Assembly (NCBI GenBank): GCA_009782875.1
Contig: WRIE01000022.1
Location: 1-44,301 of the forward strand
Direction: 5' to 3'
DNA: 44,301 bases
Source of the DNA: Eubacteriaceae bacterium
Lineage (GTDB): Bacteria > Bacillota > Clostridia > Eubacteriales > Anaerofustaceae
Shown: piece by piece, positions 9,058 through 17,630 of the stretch
Layout: the number at the start of each line of letters is the position of its first letter
Numbering within the stretch: the first letter of the stretch is position 1
Translations under genes and position numbers: made by a program
Notes under the pieces: generated by a model
What the model saw: only the letters and a program-made list of their open reading frames with translations
Database searches by the model: none
What the model was told of the DNA's origin: nothing

Positions 9058-9658
9058 TATGCTTCATAAGCAGTTAGGTTTACTGCTTTTCCTCCATATT
9101 GAGGTTTAGTAGATATAAGCTTCCTATCCAGGCTGTAGCCCAAAAGCTAAAACACACACTTTGACAATATTGCCCAAAGAGTATTTGCGCATACCCTTCC
9201 TTGCCTGCCAACTTTATAGCCCCCAAGCCGCTTGCAGGCAGCGTTTGCCATCCCAGGCTGCTGGCAATCAAACGCTTTTAACAGCCGTCTAGGTGAAGGT
9301 CTTTTTAGCCCTAATTTAGGGATCTTGCGCTCAAGCCTCTTTACAGCAAGGCATTTCATTTACACCTGCACTTATTTGGACTATGCATCGTTTGAACAAC
9401 TTTACAAGCTGGTTTTAAAGAATTAAAGTAGGTTGCAAGTTATGTAGATTTCTCTATTAATGTAGTATACCATATCTCCCACTAGGTGTATTTTGCTTTC
9501 AATATATATAAAGCCAAGACTGTTGTTGAATTGCTGCGACAATTATTTAAATACTACCAAACCTATGCACGCACATCATCTATCGCACTTGTTGGTGTTG
9601 CCATTTCGTGCTGCGTGCTTTACGATCTATATCACTGAAAGCACGCTTCCAGATTTGA
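9058..9658. other. intergenic leader and unexplained AT-rich stretch
   Basis: The part next to the VWA gene is presumably its promoter and leader. It holds a GGAGG at 9091-9095 (minus sense) and an AAGCAG/CTGCTT hairpin at 9068-9088. I see no gene in the rest. Positions beyond about 9640 pass into a decayed gene on the plus strand. Confidence 0.4.
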
Positions 9659-10021
9659 GAGCAAATCAAGTCCGGCAAATATACCTACAGCGGTTACGAG
9701 GGCTATGATACAATACCACTCGCATATTCCGGCAAAGCCGACTGCGGCGTATTTGCTTTCGATGAATATGGCAAAGTGCAGGAGGCGAGCTTCATTACAA
9801 CACAGAAACAGGGCATTTAATTGCCCTATCCGCAAAAGGAGCGTTTGAGTTGGGCTTAGACGGGAAAAAAAATATTGTATAGCGACCCAGATGTTAAACA
9901 AAGCGTGGGCAACAGGCCTTTGCGGCGCAATGATACACAAGCTGTCAAGCACTCACAATTGCTAGAAAACTGGCAGTATGATTCCGTCTGTAATTTGTTT
10001 TATCGCTTCAACAAAAAATAA
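9659..10021 (+). pseudogene. broken C-terminal copy of the 409-aa protein encoded at 35460-36689
   Basis: Reading across two one-base frameshifts gives a protein tail clearly related to the intact gene at 35460. EQIKSG matches SEVKSG; CGVFAFDEYGK matches CDVFTYNSYG; HYNTETGHLIALSAKGAF matches HFDHESGHLIALSEKGAF; and LENWQYDSVCNLFYRF matches LLNWQYDATNRVFYRF. One frameshift lies just after GAGGCGAGCTT (about 9793) and the other in the run of A near 9870. Neither the first 250 or so residues nor a start codon remains. The remnant ends with TAA at 10019-10021, only 23 nt before the NADAR-linked pair, so an ancestral operon may have joined them. Confidence 0.75.
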
Positions 10022-10044
10022 GATAGAGAAAAGGAGTATTAGCG

Positions 10045-10317
10045 GTGGATAACTCAATAAATTTTACAATAGAAAACCCCATGCCTCCGTTATGGATGAT
10101 GTTTCCACATATTCACCTACTAAGCATTGGATGGCGCATGGGCTATGGCGAAAGCTACAAGTTTGATTTTTTTGATTGGCTCGATACACTTTCTGTGGGC
10201 GATATGGAGAAATATAAAGCCATGTTTCCGCCTCCTGTGCTTCTGTGGAAGAATTGGTATGAGCAAAGCGGCAACCTTGAAGCAAAGGAAGATTCCAAAC
10301 CATGGGGTATTGTCTAA
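10045..10317 (+). CDS. small protein upstream of, and overlapping, a NADAR-domain gene
   Basis: 90 aa, starting at a GTG with AAGGAG 8 nt upstream. It is rich in tryptophan and other aromatics (SIGWRMGYGESY, FFDWLDTLS, WKNWYEQSG), with no membrane segment. I do not know a named family, but the pattern resembles a small domain that I associate with NADAR proteins, sometimes as one polypeptide. The end overlaps the start of the NADAR gene by 16 nt in another frame, so translation is probably coupled. The overlap could also mark a frameshift that split an ancestral fusion; the sequence alone does not decide. Confidence 0.6.
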   Translation: MDNSINFTIENPMPPLWMMFPHIHLLSIGWRMGYGESYKFDFFDWLDTLSVGDMEKYKAMFPPPVLLWKNWYEQSGNLEAKEDSKPWGIV

Positions 10318-10964
10318 AAAATGTAGATGCTTTCGTGCATTTTTGGAATAAAAACGGCAAGCCAAAATATTCACGGGAATGGCTGATGGAAAAAAACACA
10401 AACGAGATGGATTTTGTGTTTTTTTGGCAGGCTGGCGATATCAGCTACAAGCCTTATTGCTGCTTCAGCCAATGGCAATACTCAGAGTTTAGGGAGGAAG
10501 AGCTTGCATCAATCCAAAATCTAACCTGTGCCGAGCAATATATGATGGCATCAAAGGCTTGGATTTTTGGAGACGAGGAAACAAAACAAGAGATTCTGGA
10601 AGCATGCGAACCTAAGCAAATGAAGTCGCTTGGACGCAAAGTTCGGAATTTTGACCTCGAAATATGGGAGAAAACAAGGCATTCGATTGTATTAAACGGC
10701 AACTATCACAAATTCGCTCAAAACAAGGCCATGCGGGATATTCTACTCGGCACAGGTGACAAGATTTTGGCGGAAGCAAGCCCCACAGACACGATTTGGG
10801 GGATTGGGCTTGGTGAAAACAACTCCAAAGCCACTGGCCCTTCAAGCTGGCGCGGCTTGAATTTGCTTGGGTTTGCGTTGATGGAGGTGCGGGATGAAAT
10901 AAGGCGAGTGTATCAAAACTACGGGAAAGTTGACTGGACACAATTTGAAAGCCAGCGAGAATGA
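10302..10964 (+). CDS. NADAR-family protein (YbiA/DUF1768-like N-glycosidase)
   Basis: 220 aa. The core from about residue 60 shows the NADAR layout: an aromatic entry ending in SQWQYSEF, the ALTCAEQYM-like helix (here NLTCAEQYMMASKAWIFGD), a KSLGRKV turn, a helix leading to NGNYHKFAQN, and the late WGIGL ... NLLGFALMEVR block. NADAR enzymes cleave N-glycosidic bonds of ADP-ribose-like or riboflavin-pathway substrates. Some reverse guanine ADP-ribosylation of DNA as antitoxins to DarT1. No DarT-like toxin is visible nearby, so the substrate is open. The ATG at 10302 lies within the preceding 90-aa gene and has AAAGGAAG about 10 nt upstream. Confidence 0.8.
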   Translation: MGYCLKNVDAFVHFWNKNGKPKYSREWLMEKNTNEMDFVFFWQAGDISYKPYCCFSQWQYSEFREEELASIQNLTCAEQYMMASKAWIFGDEETKQEILEACEPKQMKSLGRKVRNFDLEIWEKTRHSIVLNGNYHKFAQNKAMRDILLGTGDKILAEASPTDTIWGIGLGENNSKATGPSSWRGLNLLGFALMEVRDEIRRVYQNYGKVDWTQFESQRE

Positions 10965-11183
10965 AGTTTGCTCTAAATTCTTTGCTGCAAAAGCGCTCGC
11001 AACGCATGAAAGCTTCTAATTTATATTTTAAGCGGTAATTGCAAAGCAAGCACCTTAGCAATTAGAGTTTCTAAAATGATGGGTGGCAGCACTGTACAAT
11101 ATACAAGCGCCTCTACTCTTCTATAGTTGCCGCTACAGTGATATGATAACTATCTTGGTTTTCTGTCAATTCGTAACCCAAGA
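10965..11183. other. intergenic, nothing recognised
   Basis: Short AT-rich gap between the NADAR gene and a decayed minus-strand gene. No terminator or promoter stands out. Confidence 0.4.
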
Positions 11184-11620
11184 TCATTCTTCTGTTATTG
11201 GAATACAGGAGCCGTTTCCTATCCAGCTTAATTGTGCTACATCATTTAAGTCTTTGCCAACAAAGACCTTTTTGAGCGATTCATTAACGAGCTTTCTTTG
11301 TTCTGGCGACCTCTCCAGAAGAATTAAGCAATTCTACAGAAGTTGGGCGTGGGCGATTACCTTATCGTATTCTTCCCTGATTGTGGTATCTACTGCTTCA
11401 AACATGTGACTCGCATAATCTGACAAGATTTCAGACATTTCTTCCAATGGGGAGGTTCACAACAAGCATTGTGTCTATTTCCAGTCAATTTTAAGATATT
11501 ACGCTCCATTCGAGCAATAACCTCATCAGCAATGCCTTGATTGCCGGCTTCCCTAGTAGCTGCAGCATACGGTTTTTTGTTTGCTTTTTCTTTGTTTTGT
11601 TGCCAGCCTTTTTTTTCCAA
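11184..11620 (-). pseudogene. decayed gene of unknown family
   Basis: Coding-like sequence on the minus strand is interrupted. A first part from 11620 reads with basic, helical composition (ADEVIARMERNILKLTGN). After a frame change it continues as LEEMSEILSDYASHMFEAVD and on to AHAQLL, then an in-frame TAG. It then resumes as CLILLERSPEQRKLVNESL up to a stop at 11184-11186. The continuity of helical, charged sequence across the lesions argues for one inactivated gene. I cannot name the family. An intact homologue elsewhere would settle its identity. Confidence 0.4.
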
Positions 11621-11759
11621 GATTTTTTTGCCACAGCATTATCTCCTTAAACTCTCAACTCCGGGCTATAGCAGCCCAGTGCTGTATAAACCGTTCTTCG
11701 AATAAATGCAGAAAGCGCCTTTTATCTTGTTATACCATACTGCACAAAATTTTCGACAT

Positions 11760-11791
11760 AAAATGCAGGCATTTCCAGTTGCCTGCATTTT
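11760..11791 (-). terminator. probable rho-independent terminator downstream of the HD-domain gene
   Basis: A perfect 12-bp stem AAAATGCAGGCA / TGCCTGCATTTT with an 8-nt loop. The ends give a short T-run on either strand. It sits about 165 nt past the stop of the minus-strand HD gene and is the first strong hairpin there. Confidence 0.55.
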
Positions 11792-11954
11792 GATCGAATA
11801 CAATATTCAAAAGGTTTGCCATGACTGGCACGATTCTCTATTTTGCTGTGCAATACCAGCTGCCCAATCTCGGCGTGGCGAGTAAATGAAGCAATATAAC
11901 ACAACACCCTGTATTCTGGCTCTGCTTGTCGCTTCCTGGAAAGAGTTCTTGATC

Positions 11955-13301
11955 CTAAAAAACAATTGACTTGAAAAAATCCTTAATTTCTAGACCATAG
12001 ATTTGCTTTCCAATGATTGATGTTTTCGTATTGTACATGCCATCATCCAAATGGGGTGAGCGCAGTCCATATTTTACTGACATGCTAGCTTCGAGGTATG
12101 CCGCCAAGCCATCACATACTTTAATAATTTTACCGTCAACACCTGGGCACATTGGATCCATTTCTTCGAGATATTCCTCTGGTTTTTTTCCTTCTTTCCC
12201 CCACGGCACTATTCGAACAGCTTTATAGTGAGGGTCTAGGCTTTTGCGGTTCGAAAATTCTCCATGAATTTTGTATTCCTGCAGTCCGCATTCATTTGAA
12301 ACCATTGGTTGAATGATGCCTTCACCATTTTTTTCGTAAAAATGCCCCAAAATAAACTGCATGTGGCTCCTCCAGCTTTCTGGGATACAAGCAAGAATCT
12401 CATTCTCTACAATTTCCAGCTCGATTATAGAAACTTTCTCGCTGATTGAATCATCCGCATTTTTTATAGGCGAGATAATATCTCTGGTCCATGCTTCAGG
12501 CAAGTCATGGAATAGCGCTGCATAAAAATTGTTAATGATCCTGTCCTTTGAGAGTCCTGCTTCCAAACTGATAAAATATACCATTACTGCCACCAGCATG
12601 CTGTGGCCTAAAACATTGGTGCTTGGTATCCTCGGTGTTTGGCTCCAGCGAATCTGGTATCGCAAACGTTGCATAAAATGTATCAGCGAAACCAGTTTCT
12701 CCCCTTTGTCATGGCGCCTGATTTTCAAAACAAGGTCAATGAAAAGCCGCTTCTCATTAAAGCATGCTACAGCATTGTCAATATCAACATTTATCTCAGT
12801 CTCAATAGCATCTAGATCGGCATCTTTCCCGTTGAAACTCTTCACTATTTCAAATTCATTCAACGTAGTAAATTTGTGGGAAAATGTCAATATTCCTGAT
12901 TCAACGCTGCTCTTGTCTTGGCAATTGATGTAGCTGCTAAATCTTCCAATCAACGTATCATCCAATTTTTCTAGGGCATATTGGGGATTGCTCCAATCGT
13001 CTAGAATTTTCTTGTTTATAGCTTCCCTTACAGCATCATCATTATTTAGTTTTGTTCGTATTTTTGCATGAATGTCAGATGTCGAGATTTTTCTCATGAG
13101 ATCAAAAACGTTTCCATCTACAATTTTGATCCAATCAACTGTAGTAACTTCGTCTTCAACTGATTTTCCAAGAAAAAATGTGATCATTGATTTCATTGCA
13201 TGATGGTCAATCTCAATAAACTCTGTCGGCCTTAACCGGTCATTCCAACGCAATATTGAAAAGCCTTCAAAGAATTTTGCAGCCAATGGATAAGCAATCA
13301 T
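11955..13301 (-). CDS. HD-domain phosphohydrolase (YfbR-like HD domain with N-terminal extension)
   Basis: 448 aa. The metal-dependent HD hydrolase residues are complete and ordered: H233 in GHSMLVA, H265-D266 in LFHDLPEAWTRDI, and a late D397 in KVCDGLAAYLEA. The HDLPE-TRDI-SP-K pattern resembles YfbR-type nucleotidases and related dNMP hydrolases, but those are about 200 aa. The first 200 residues here and the insert around 320-390 are extra and unassigned. Substrate is therefore uncertain; a nucleotide is the likely choice. The ATG at 13301 has GGGGAG upstream. The gene stands alone, read away from the plus-strand hydrolase-glpK unit. Confidence 0.78.
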   Translation of the reverse strand: MIAYPLAAKFFEGFSILRWNDRLRPTEFIEIDHHAMKSMITFFLGKSVEDEVTTVDWIKIVDGNVFDLMRKISTSDIHAKIRTKLNNDDAVREAINKKILDDWSNPQYALEKLDDTLIGRFSSYINCQDKSSVESGILTFSHKFTTLNEFEIVKSFNGKDADLDAIETEINVDIDNAVACFNEKRLFIDLVLKIRRHDKGEKLVSLIHFMQRLRYQIRWSQTPRIPSTNVLGHSMLVAVMVYFISLEAGLSKDRIINNFYAALFHDLPEAWTRDIISPIKNADDSISEKVSIIELEIVENEILACIPESWRSHMQFILGHFYEKNGEGIIQPMVSNECGLQEYKIHGEFSNRKSLDPHYKAVRIVPWGKEGKKPEEYLEEMDPMCPGVDGKIIKVCDGLAAYLEASMSVKYGLRSPHLDDGMYNTKTSIIGKQIYGLEIKDFFKSIVF

Positions 13302-13542
13302 AACTGTAACTCCCCGTTATTTCCAAAATTTCTAGTAACGGCAACAGGCTTATCGGCATGCTGCCCATAAATACATGTGTATGTTGGCAAGGCTGGAGTT
13401 ATAACATGTTCTTCCCTTGTGTCTGCAAACCGCCAAGCAAGGATGTGTTGGCAAGCTAGCACAAACCAAGCCGCCTGTGATAGAATTCAGAAAAAGGATG
13501 CTTTTTGACGCCCATTATCAACATTTGCGGAGGATAAGAAAA
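13302..13542. other. divergent intergenic region
   Basis: Region between the minus-strand HD gene and the plus-strand hydrolase; presumably carries both promoters. The open frame extends back to 13417 but without a ribosome site, so I treat this part as untranslated. Confidence 0.4.
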
Positions 13543-14376
13543 ATGGAATCGACAACTACAAAACTTCAAGCAAAGGACGGCGCTAGCCTGGATGTTGTCT
13601 TTTATCCTGGCAACCGCCAACCTGAAAAAGGCTTGGTTCTTATAGTCCATGGCTTCGGGGAACACGCAGGAAGCTACAATGAGCTTATCGAAGAGCTCTC
13701 TTCAAATGGATATTCCAGCGCAATCTACAGCCAGCGCGGCCATGGCGACATTGAGGGCAAGCTAAGGGGGGTGATACCCAGCTACGAGGCATTGCTTGAC
13801 GACATCTCCATTATTGCGGCCTGCGCCAGCGAGTATGCCCCTGCCATCCCCCTAGTTTTGTATGGCCATAGCATGGGAGGCAATATCGCTGTCAATTATC
13901 TGCTTAGCCGCAGCCAAAGCGAGTTTTGTTGTGTTGTCCTCGAGTCTCCATGGTTTGGGCTATACAAAGAGCCTAGCAGTTTAGTCAACAATACTGCGCG
14001 CCTTTTTGGATCGATGTCCGGCAAAATGGCAATCAACAACAAACTGGCATATAGCGATATGACAAGCGACGAGGAGAAAGCAAAGGAAATTGAAGAGGAT
14101 GCGCTTTACCATAACAGGATCTCTTTCAGATTGTACACAGGGGTCAAAAACGGTTGCCAAGTTGCGTTAAAAAATGGGCATAAACTAGTGCTGCCCGCTT
14201 TTATCGCCTACACCCGCGATGACAAAATTGTCAAAAGCGAGGCAACCGAGCTTTTTGCCGAAATTGCAGGCATTAAGCCTGTAGCCTACGACTCATGCCA
14301 CGCAATCCGCAAGGATAGGAACAGGCAAGTTTTTTACAAAGACCTTTTTGCTTTTTTAGCAAAACACACCAGCTGA
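13543..14376 (+). CDS. alpha/beta hydrolase of the monoacylglycerol lipase / lysophospholipase type
   Basis: 277 aa. The fold markers are clear: the oxyanion-hole HGFGEHAGSY at 36-45, the nucleophile elbow GHSMGG with Ser110, an aspartate in YTRDDKIV near 226-227, and the catalytic His253 in SCHAIRKD. The HGxxEH-then-QRGHGDIEG pattern is typical of the Hydrolase_4 family, which includes monoglyceride lipases and lysophospholipases. No signal peptide, so cytoplasmic. The start at 13543 has GGAGG upstream; a longer frame from 13417 lacks one. Glycerol kinase follows after only 12 nt, so the pair may release and then phosphorylate glycerol, which fits a monoacylglycerol lipase role. Confidence 0.85.
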   Translation: MESTTTKLQAKDGASLDVVFYPGNRQPEKGLVLIVHGFGEHAGSYNELIEELSSNGYSSAIYSQRGHGDIEGKLRGVIPSYEALLDDISIIAACASEYAPAIPLVLYGHSMGGNIAVNYLLSRSQSEFCCVVLESPWFGLYKEPSSLVNNTARLFGSMSGKMAINNKLAYSDMTSDEEKAKEIEEDALYHNRISFRLYTGVKNGCQVALKNGHKLVLPAFIAYTRDDKIVKSEATELFAEIAGIKPVAYDSCHAIRKDRNRQVFYKDLFAFLAKHTS

Positions 14377-14388
14377 AAGGAGACACCA

Positions 14389-15873
14389 TTGAAATATATA
14401 GCAGCCCTTGACCAGGGAACCACAAGCTCCAGGGCAGTGGTTTTTAATGAAAACCAGGAAATCCTGTCTATTGCCCAAAAAGAGCTCACCCAGATTTATC
14501 CCCATCCAGGCTATGTAGAGCATGACCCGATGGAGATTTACAACAGCCAGCTTGAAGTATTGGAAAAAGCAATCAATTTGAAGGGAATCGCAGCCTCTGA
14601 TATAGCCGCTATCGGGATCACAAACCAGAGGGAGACAACTATTGTCTGGGACAGGCATACGGGATTGCCTGTATACAACGCAATTGTATGGCAGTGCCGG
14701 CGGACATCATCCTACTGCGAGGATATCCTGGCTAAAGGGCTTGGCCCATATATCAAGCAAGCCACAGGCCTTGTCGTAGACGCTTACTTTTCTGCCACTA
14801 AGATCATGTGGATCTTGGACAATGTGCCGATGGCGCGCGAGAAGGCGGAGAATGGGGACTTGCTTTTTGGCACAGTAGACACATGGCTAGCCTGGAAACT
14901 CTCAGGCGGCAATACCCATGTGACAGACTATACCAATGCTTCCAGGACTATGCTCTACAACATCGACAAGCTTTGCTGGGACGAGAAACTGTTGGCAGAG
15001 TTCAAAATACCCGCTTGTATGCTCCCAGAAGTGAAAACTTCAAGCGAAACCTACTGCGCCACAAGCGTTTTAGGCTGCGTGATACCCGTAGCAGGCATTG
15101 CAGGAGACCAGCAAGCCGCTTTGTTCGGGCAATGCTGCTTTGACAAAGGCGAAGCCAAAAACACTTATGGCACCGGCTGTTTTTTGCTGGCCAACACAGG
15201 CAATAAACATGTTGTTTCAAACAACGGGCTAATAACCACTATCGCTGCCAGCTTTGGAGGGGATGTCCAATACGCCCTGGAAGGCAGCGTGTTTGTAGCA
15301 GGGGCTGTGATCCAATGGCTCCGGGACGAGCTGAAGATCATTCCATCCGCAGCTGCGTCAGAGCAGTATGCAATATCGGCGGGAAGCAATGGAGGGGTCT
15401 ATATCGTCCCCGCTTTTTCAGGATTGGGAGCACCATACTGGGACATGTATGCCCGAGGGGCTATTTTAGGCATAACCAGGGGAACAAACCAGCATCATTT
15501 TGCACGGGCGGCCCTTGAGTCCATAGCCTACCAAACCAAGGATGTGCTTGGCGCCATGGCTGCCGATATGGGAAGCAACTTAAGCCAATTAAAGGTTGAT
15601 GGCGGAGCCAGTTCAAACAACTTTTTGATGCAATTCCAAGCAGATATTCTTGATATCGAAATTCTGCGCCCTATGAACACAGAGGCTACTGCTCTTGGAG
15701 CAGCATATTTGGCAGGGCTTGCTATTGGGTTTTGGAAGGACACAAACGAGCTGAAGCAGGGGTTCAGAGTTGAAAAGCTCTTTTCGCCGTCAATGGGCGA
15801 ACAGCAAAGGATTGTATTGCTTGATGGCTGGCAGCGTGCTGTGGAACGCAGCCGTGGCTGGGAAAATCATTGA
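14389..15873 (+). CDS. glpK: glycerol kinase
   Basis: ATP-dependent phosphorylation of glycerol to glycerol 3-phosphate; FGGY carbohydrate kinase family. 494 aa, the usual length for bacterial GlpK. The sequence opens with the phosphate-binding DQGTTSSRA motif, followed by [11 protein letters not shown], the sugar-site region [25 protein letters not shown] with the catalytic aspartate, YGTGCFLL, and the late [12 protein letters not shown] nucleotide-binding strand. The start is TTG at 14389 with AAAGGAG 6 nt upstream. It sits 12 nt after a lipase-like gene and is co-transcribed with it. No glycerol facilitator or glycerol-3-phosphate dehydrogenase is in the window. Confidence 0.97.
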   Translation: MKYIAALDQGTTSSRAVVFNENQEILSIAQKELTQIYPHPGYVEHDPMEIYNSQLEVLEKAINLKGIAASDIAAIGITNQRETTIVWDRHTGLPVYNAIVWQCRRTSSYCEDILAKGLGPYIKQATGLVVDAYFSATKIMWILDNVPMAREKAENGDLLFGTVDTWLAWKLSGGNTHVTDYTNASRTMLYNIDKLCWDEKLLAEFKIPACMLPEVKTSSETYCATSVLGCVIPVAGIAGDQQAALFGQCCFDKGEAKNTYGTGCFLLANTGNKHVVSNNGLITTIAASFGGDVQYALEGSVFVAGAVIQWLRDELKIIPSAAASEQYAISAGSNGGVYIVPAFSGLGAPYWDMYARGAILGITRGTNQHHFARAALESIAYQTKDVLGAMAADMGSNLSQLKVDGGASSNNFLMQFQADILDIEILRPMNTEATALGAAYLAGLAIGFWKDTNELKQGFRVEKLFSPSMGEQQRIVLLDGWQRAVERSRGWENH

Positions 15874-16208
15874 TTAAACAGGTTGTTTGGCACTGCGTTT
15901 GCAAAAGAGGATGGATCTGCAATTACAATAGCAGCATTGTTGTTTGAGCATCCAAATGGCGAGGTTGCCAAGCATCTGCATTTTTGCCGCCAGTTTTTAT
16001 TGGGGTGATATGAAACAGCGGTAAATCGTCAGTGCCAATGAGATAAAAAAACCTCGCAGAAAAATCAAATTTGTCTTTTTGTATTGCAGACTAAAAACCT
16101 ATCTTATTTGTGTATGCTATACTTGGCATATTAGGCACAGGCTATATTCAAAAAATCGCCATGCCAACTAAGGAGGAATGGCAGCCTTTCGCTGCCGGAA
16201 AGGTCAAA
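15874..16208. other. intergenic region upstream of the first URO-D gene
   Basis: No gene. Close to the URO-D start there is an AAGGAGG at 16170-16176, then a 6-bp hairpin GGCAGC-CTTTC-GCTGCC (16180-16196), then the GGAAAGG that precedes the chosen ATG. The first site could serve a 13-codon ORF (ATG at 16179) in another frame, but its spacing is too short to be convincing. Confidence 0.4.
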
Positions 16209-17573
16209 ATGTCAACTAATCTACTTGAGGAACGCAAACAAAACAGGACTGATGTTTTTAGCAACAGAATTCCAAAACGAGTCCCGATCCAGGTGGGGCT
16301 TTCATTGGCAGTCGTCGCCGACTATGCTAAAATTGATAGGCGTGTGGCTTATTGGGATCCTTCATTATTGTCAGACGCTATTGACGAGCTCGCTACCTTG
16401 ATCCCATCTGACAACCTCCCGTATTCCGGCACTATTTATTCACCAGTTACATCCCAGACAATTGACTCCATCGCTAAAGTAATGTCCAGCACAGGCTACA
16501 TGCAACACCCAAACACTGTATGCATGAGCCCTGACGAATACGATGAGCTAATTGCTGACCCATATGCATTTATCGTAGACAAATGTGTGCCTCGGCTTTG
16601 CAAAGCCCTCGACCCGGAGTTCAACCCAGGAAGGTTCCAGCTGGCTCTAATGCTTGAAGATCGGATGAAAGCAGCTGTAGCCAGAAAAGAAATCCCGATG
16701 GTCCAAGGATTTAACGCAAAATACGGATATCCAGTGTTCCCAGGCGGAAACAGGGTAAGGGCAGGCATGGACTGGCTGGCAGACATGCTTCGAAGCTTTT
16801 CTGGTGTTTGCATTGACATCAGGCGCAACCGCCAACAAGTGCTGGATGCCTTGGACAGTGTTTATCCTCTGCTCTACAAGACAGGCCTTGCCAATGACTT
16901 AAATAACATCGACCGCCAAGTGGTCACGAGTTTCCAGCTCCATATGGCTACATACTTGCGAGAAAAAGACTACCTGGATTTCTTCCAGCCAACTTGGCTT
17001 CGCCAATCCGTCGACTATGCTTCCCACGGGATGCGCACTGGGGCGTTTTTGGAGCATGACTGGGAGAGGCTGCTTGATTTTGTCTACGACTTCCCCACTG
17101 GCTCATACTTTACCTTTGAGTTCACCAATCCCCAGATTCTAAAGGACAAGCTAGGCAAGAAGCATATTTTGGGCGGCGGATTCCCGTTGATCAACTTGAC
17201 TACATGCAACAAAGCCCAGATCATTGACAAAACCAAAGAGTGGCTTGACATAATGGCGCCAGGCGGGCAATATACATTCGGTTTTGACAAGAGCGCTTTA
17301 GTTTACAGCGATGTGAATTTGGAGAATCTAATCGCCATGTGCGAAACTGTCCGGGATTATGGCGTATATGACAATGCTGGCCAAGCGACCGGAGAAGATT
17401 TCAACAAAGAAGACTACACACTTTCTGAAGGGGCTGGCAATTTCAAGAGCAAGTACTACCCGGTTTGGGAGGAGTATTTGGAGAAATGGCCATATACCCC
17501 TGAGAATGCAAAAGAAGTGATATATGGGGCTGAAGATGCGTTGCTCTCATATTTCTTCGCATTGACTTGTTAA
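16209..17573 (+). CDS. uroporphyrinogen decarboxylase-fold (URO-D superfamily) protein
   Basis: 454 aa, closely related along its whole length to the protein at 42689-44071. Shared blocks include FSNRIPKRVPIQ, LRSFSGVCIDIRRNR, YLREKDYLDFF, HDWERLLDFVYDFP, KLGKKHILGGGFPLI and DYGVYDNAGQ. The URO-D fold is used by corrinoid methyltransferases of the MtaA/MtbA type as well as by true uroporphyrinogen decarboxylases. I see no HxC...C zinc site of MtaA-type enzymes and no haem-biosynthesis neighbours, so the reaction is unknown; demethylation or methyl transfer is a guess from the family. I chose the ATG at 16209 (GGAAAGG 5 nt upstream), which aligns with the start of the paralogue; an in-frame extension to 16110 lacks support. 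Confidence 0.8.
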   Translation: MSTNLLEERKQNRTDVFSNRIPKRVPIQVGLSLAVVADYAKIDRRVAYWDPSLLSDAIDELATLIPSDNLPYSGTIYSPVTSQTIDSIAKVMSSTGYMQHPNTVCMSPDEYDELIADPYAFIVDKCVPRLCKALDPEFNPGRFQLALMLEDRMKAAVARKEIPMVQGFNAKYGYPVFPGGNRVRAGMDWLADMLRSFSGVCIDIRRNRQQVLDALDSVYPLLYKTGLANDLNNIDRQVVTSFQLHMATYLREKDYLDFFQPTWLRQSVDYASHGMRTGAFLEHDWERLLDFVYDFPTGSYFTFEFTNPQILKDKLGKKHILGGGFPLINLTTCNKAQIIDKTKEWLDIMAPGGQYTFGFDKSALVYSDVNLENLIAMCETVRDYGVYDNAGQATGEDFNKEDYTLSEGAGNFKSKYYPVWEEYLEKWPYTPENAKEVIYGAEDALLSYFFALTC

Positions 17574-17595
17574 TAAGCTATTTGTTTGCATTAAA

Positions 17596-17627
17596 AAAGA
17601 GGATGGGCAACACAGCCCGTCCTCTTT
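17596..17627 (-). terminator. rho-independent terminator
   Basis: A 13-bp stem (AAAGAGGATGGGC with GCCCGTCCTCTTT, one G-T pair) and 6-nt loop. On the minus strand it is followed by six Ts, so it fits best as the terminator of the acetyltransferase gene ending at 17631. It also lies just after the URO-D gene and may act in both directions. Confidence 0.8.
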
Positions 17628-17630
17628 GTG

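Noticed and set aside
10045..10964. DarT-type toxin paired with the NADAR protein
   Set aside because: The 90-aa upstream protein is too short and lacks the ADP-ribosyltransferase motifs; no other candidate lies within the neighbouring kilobases.
16179..16220. 13-codon leader peptide before the first URO-D gene
   Set aside because: The AAGGAGG is only one base from the ATG, too close to initiate; composition gives no attenuator-like codon run.
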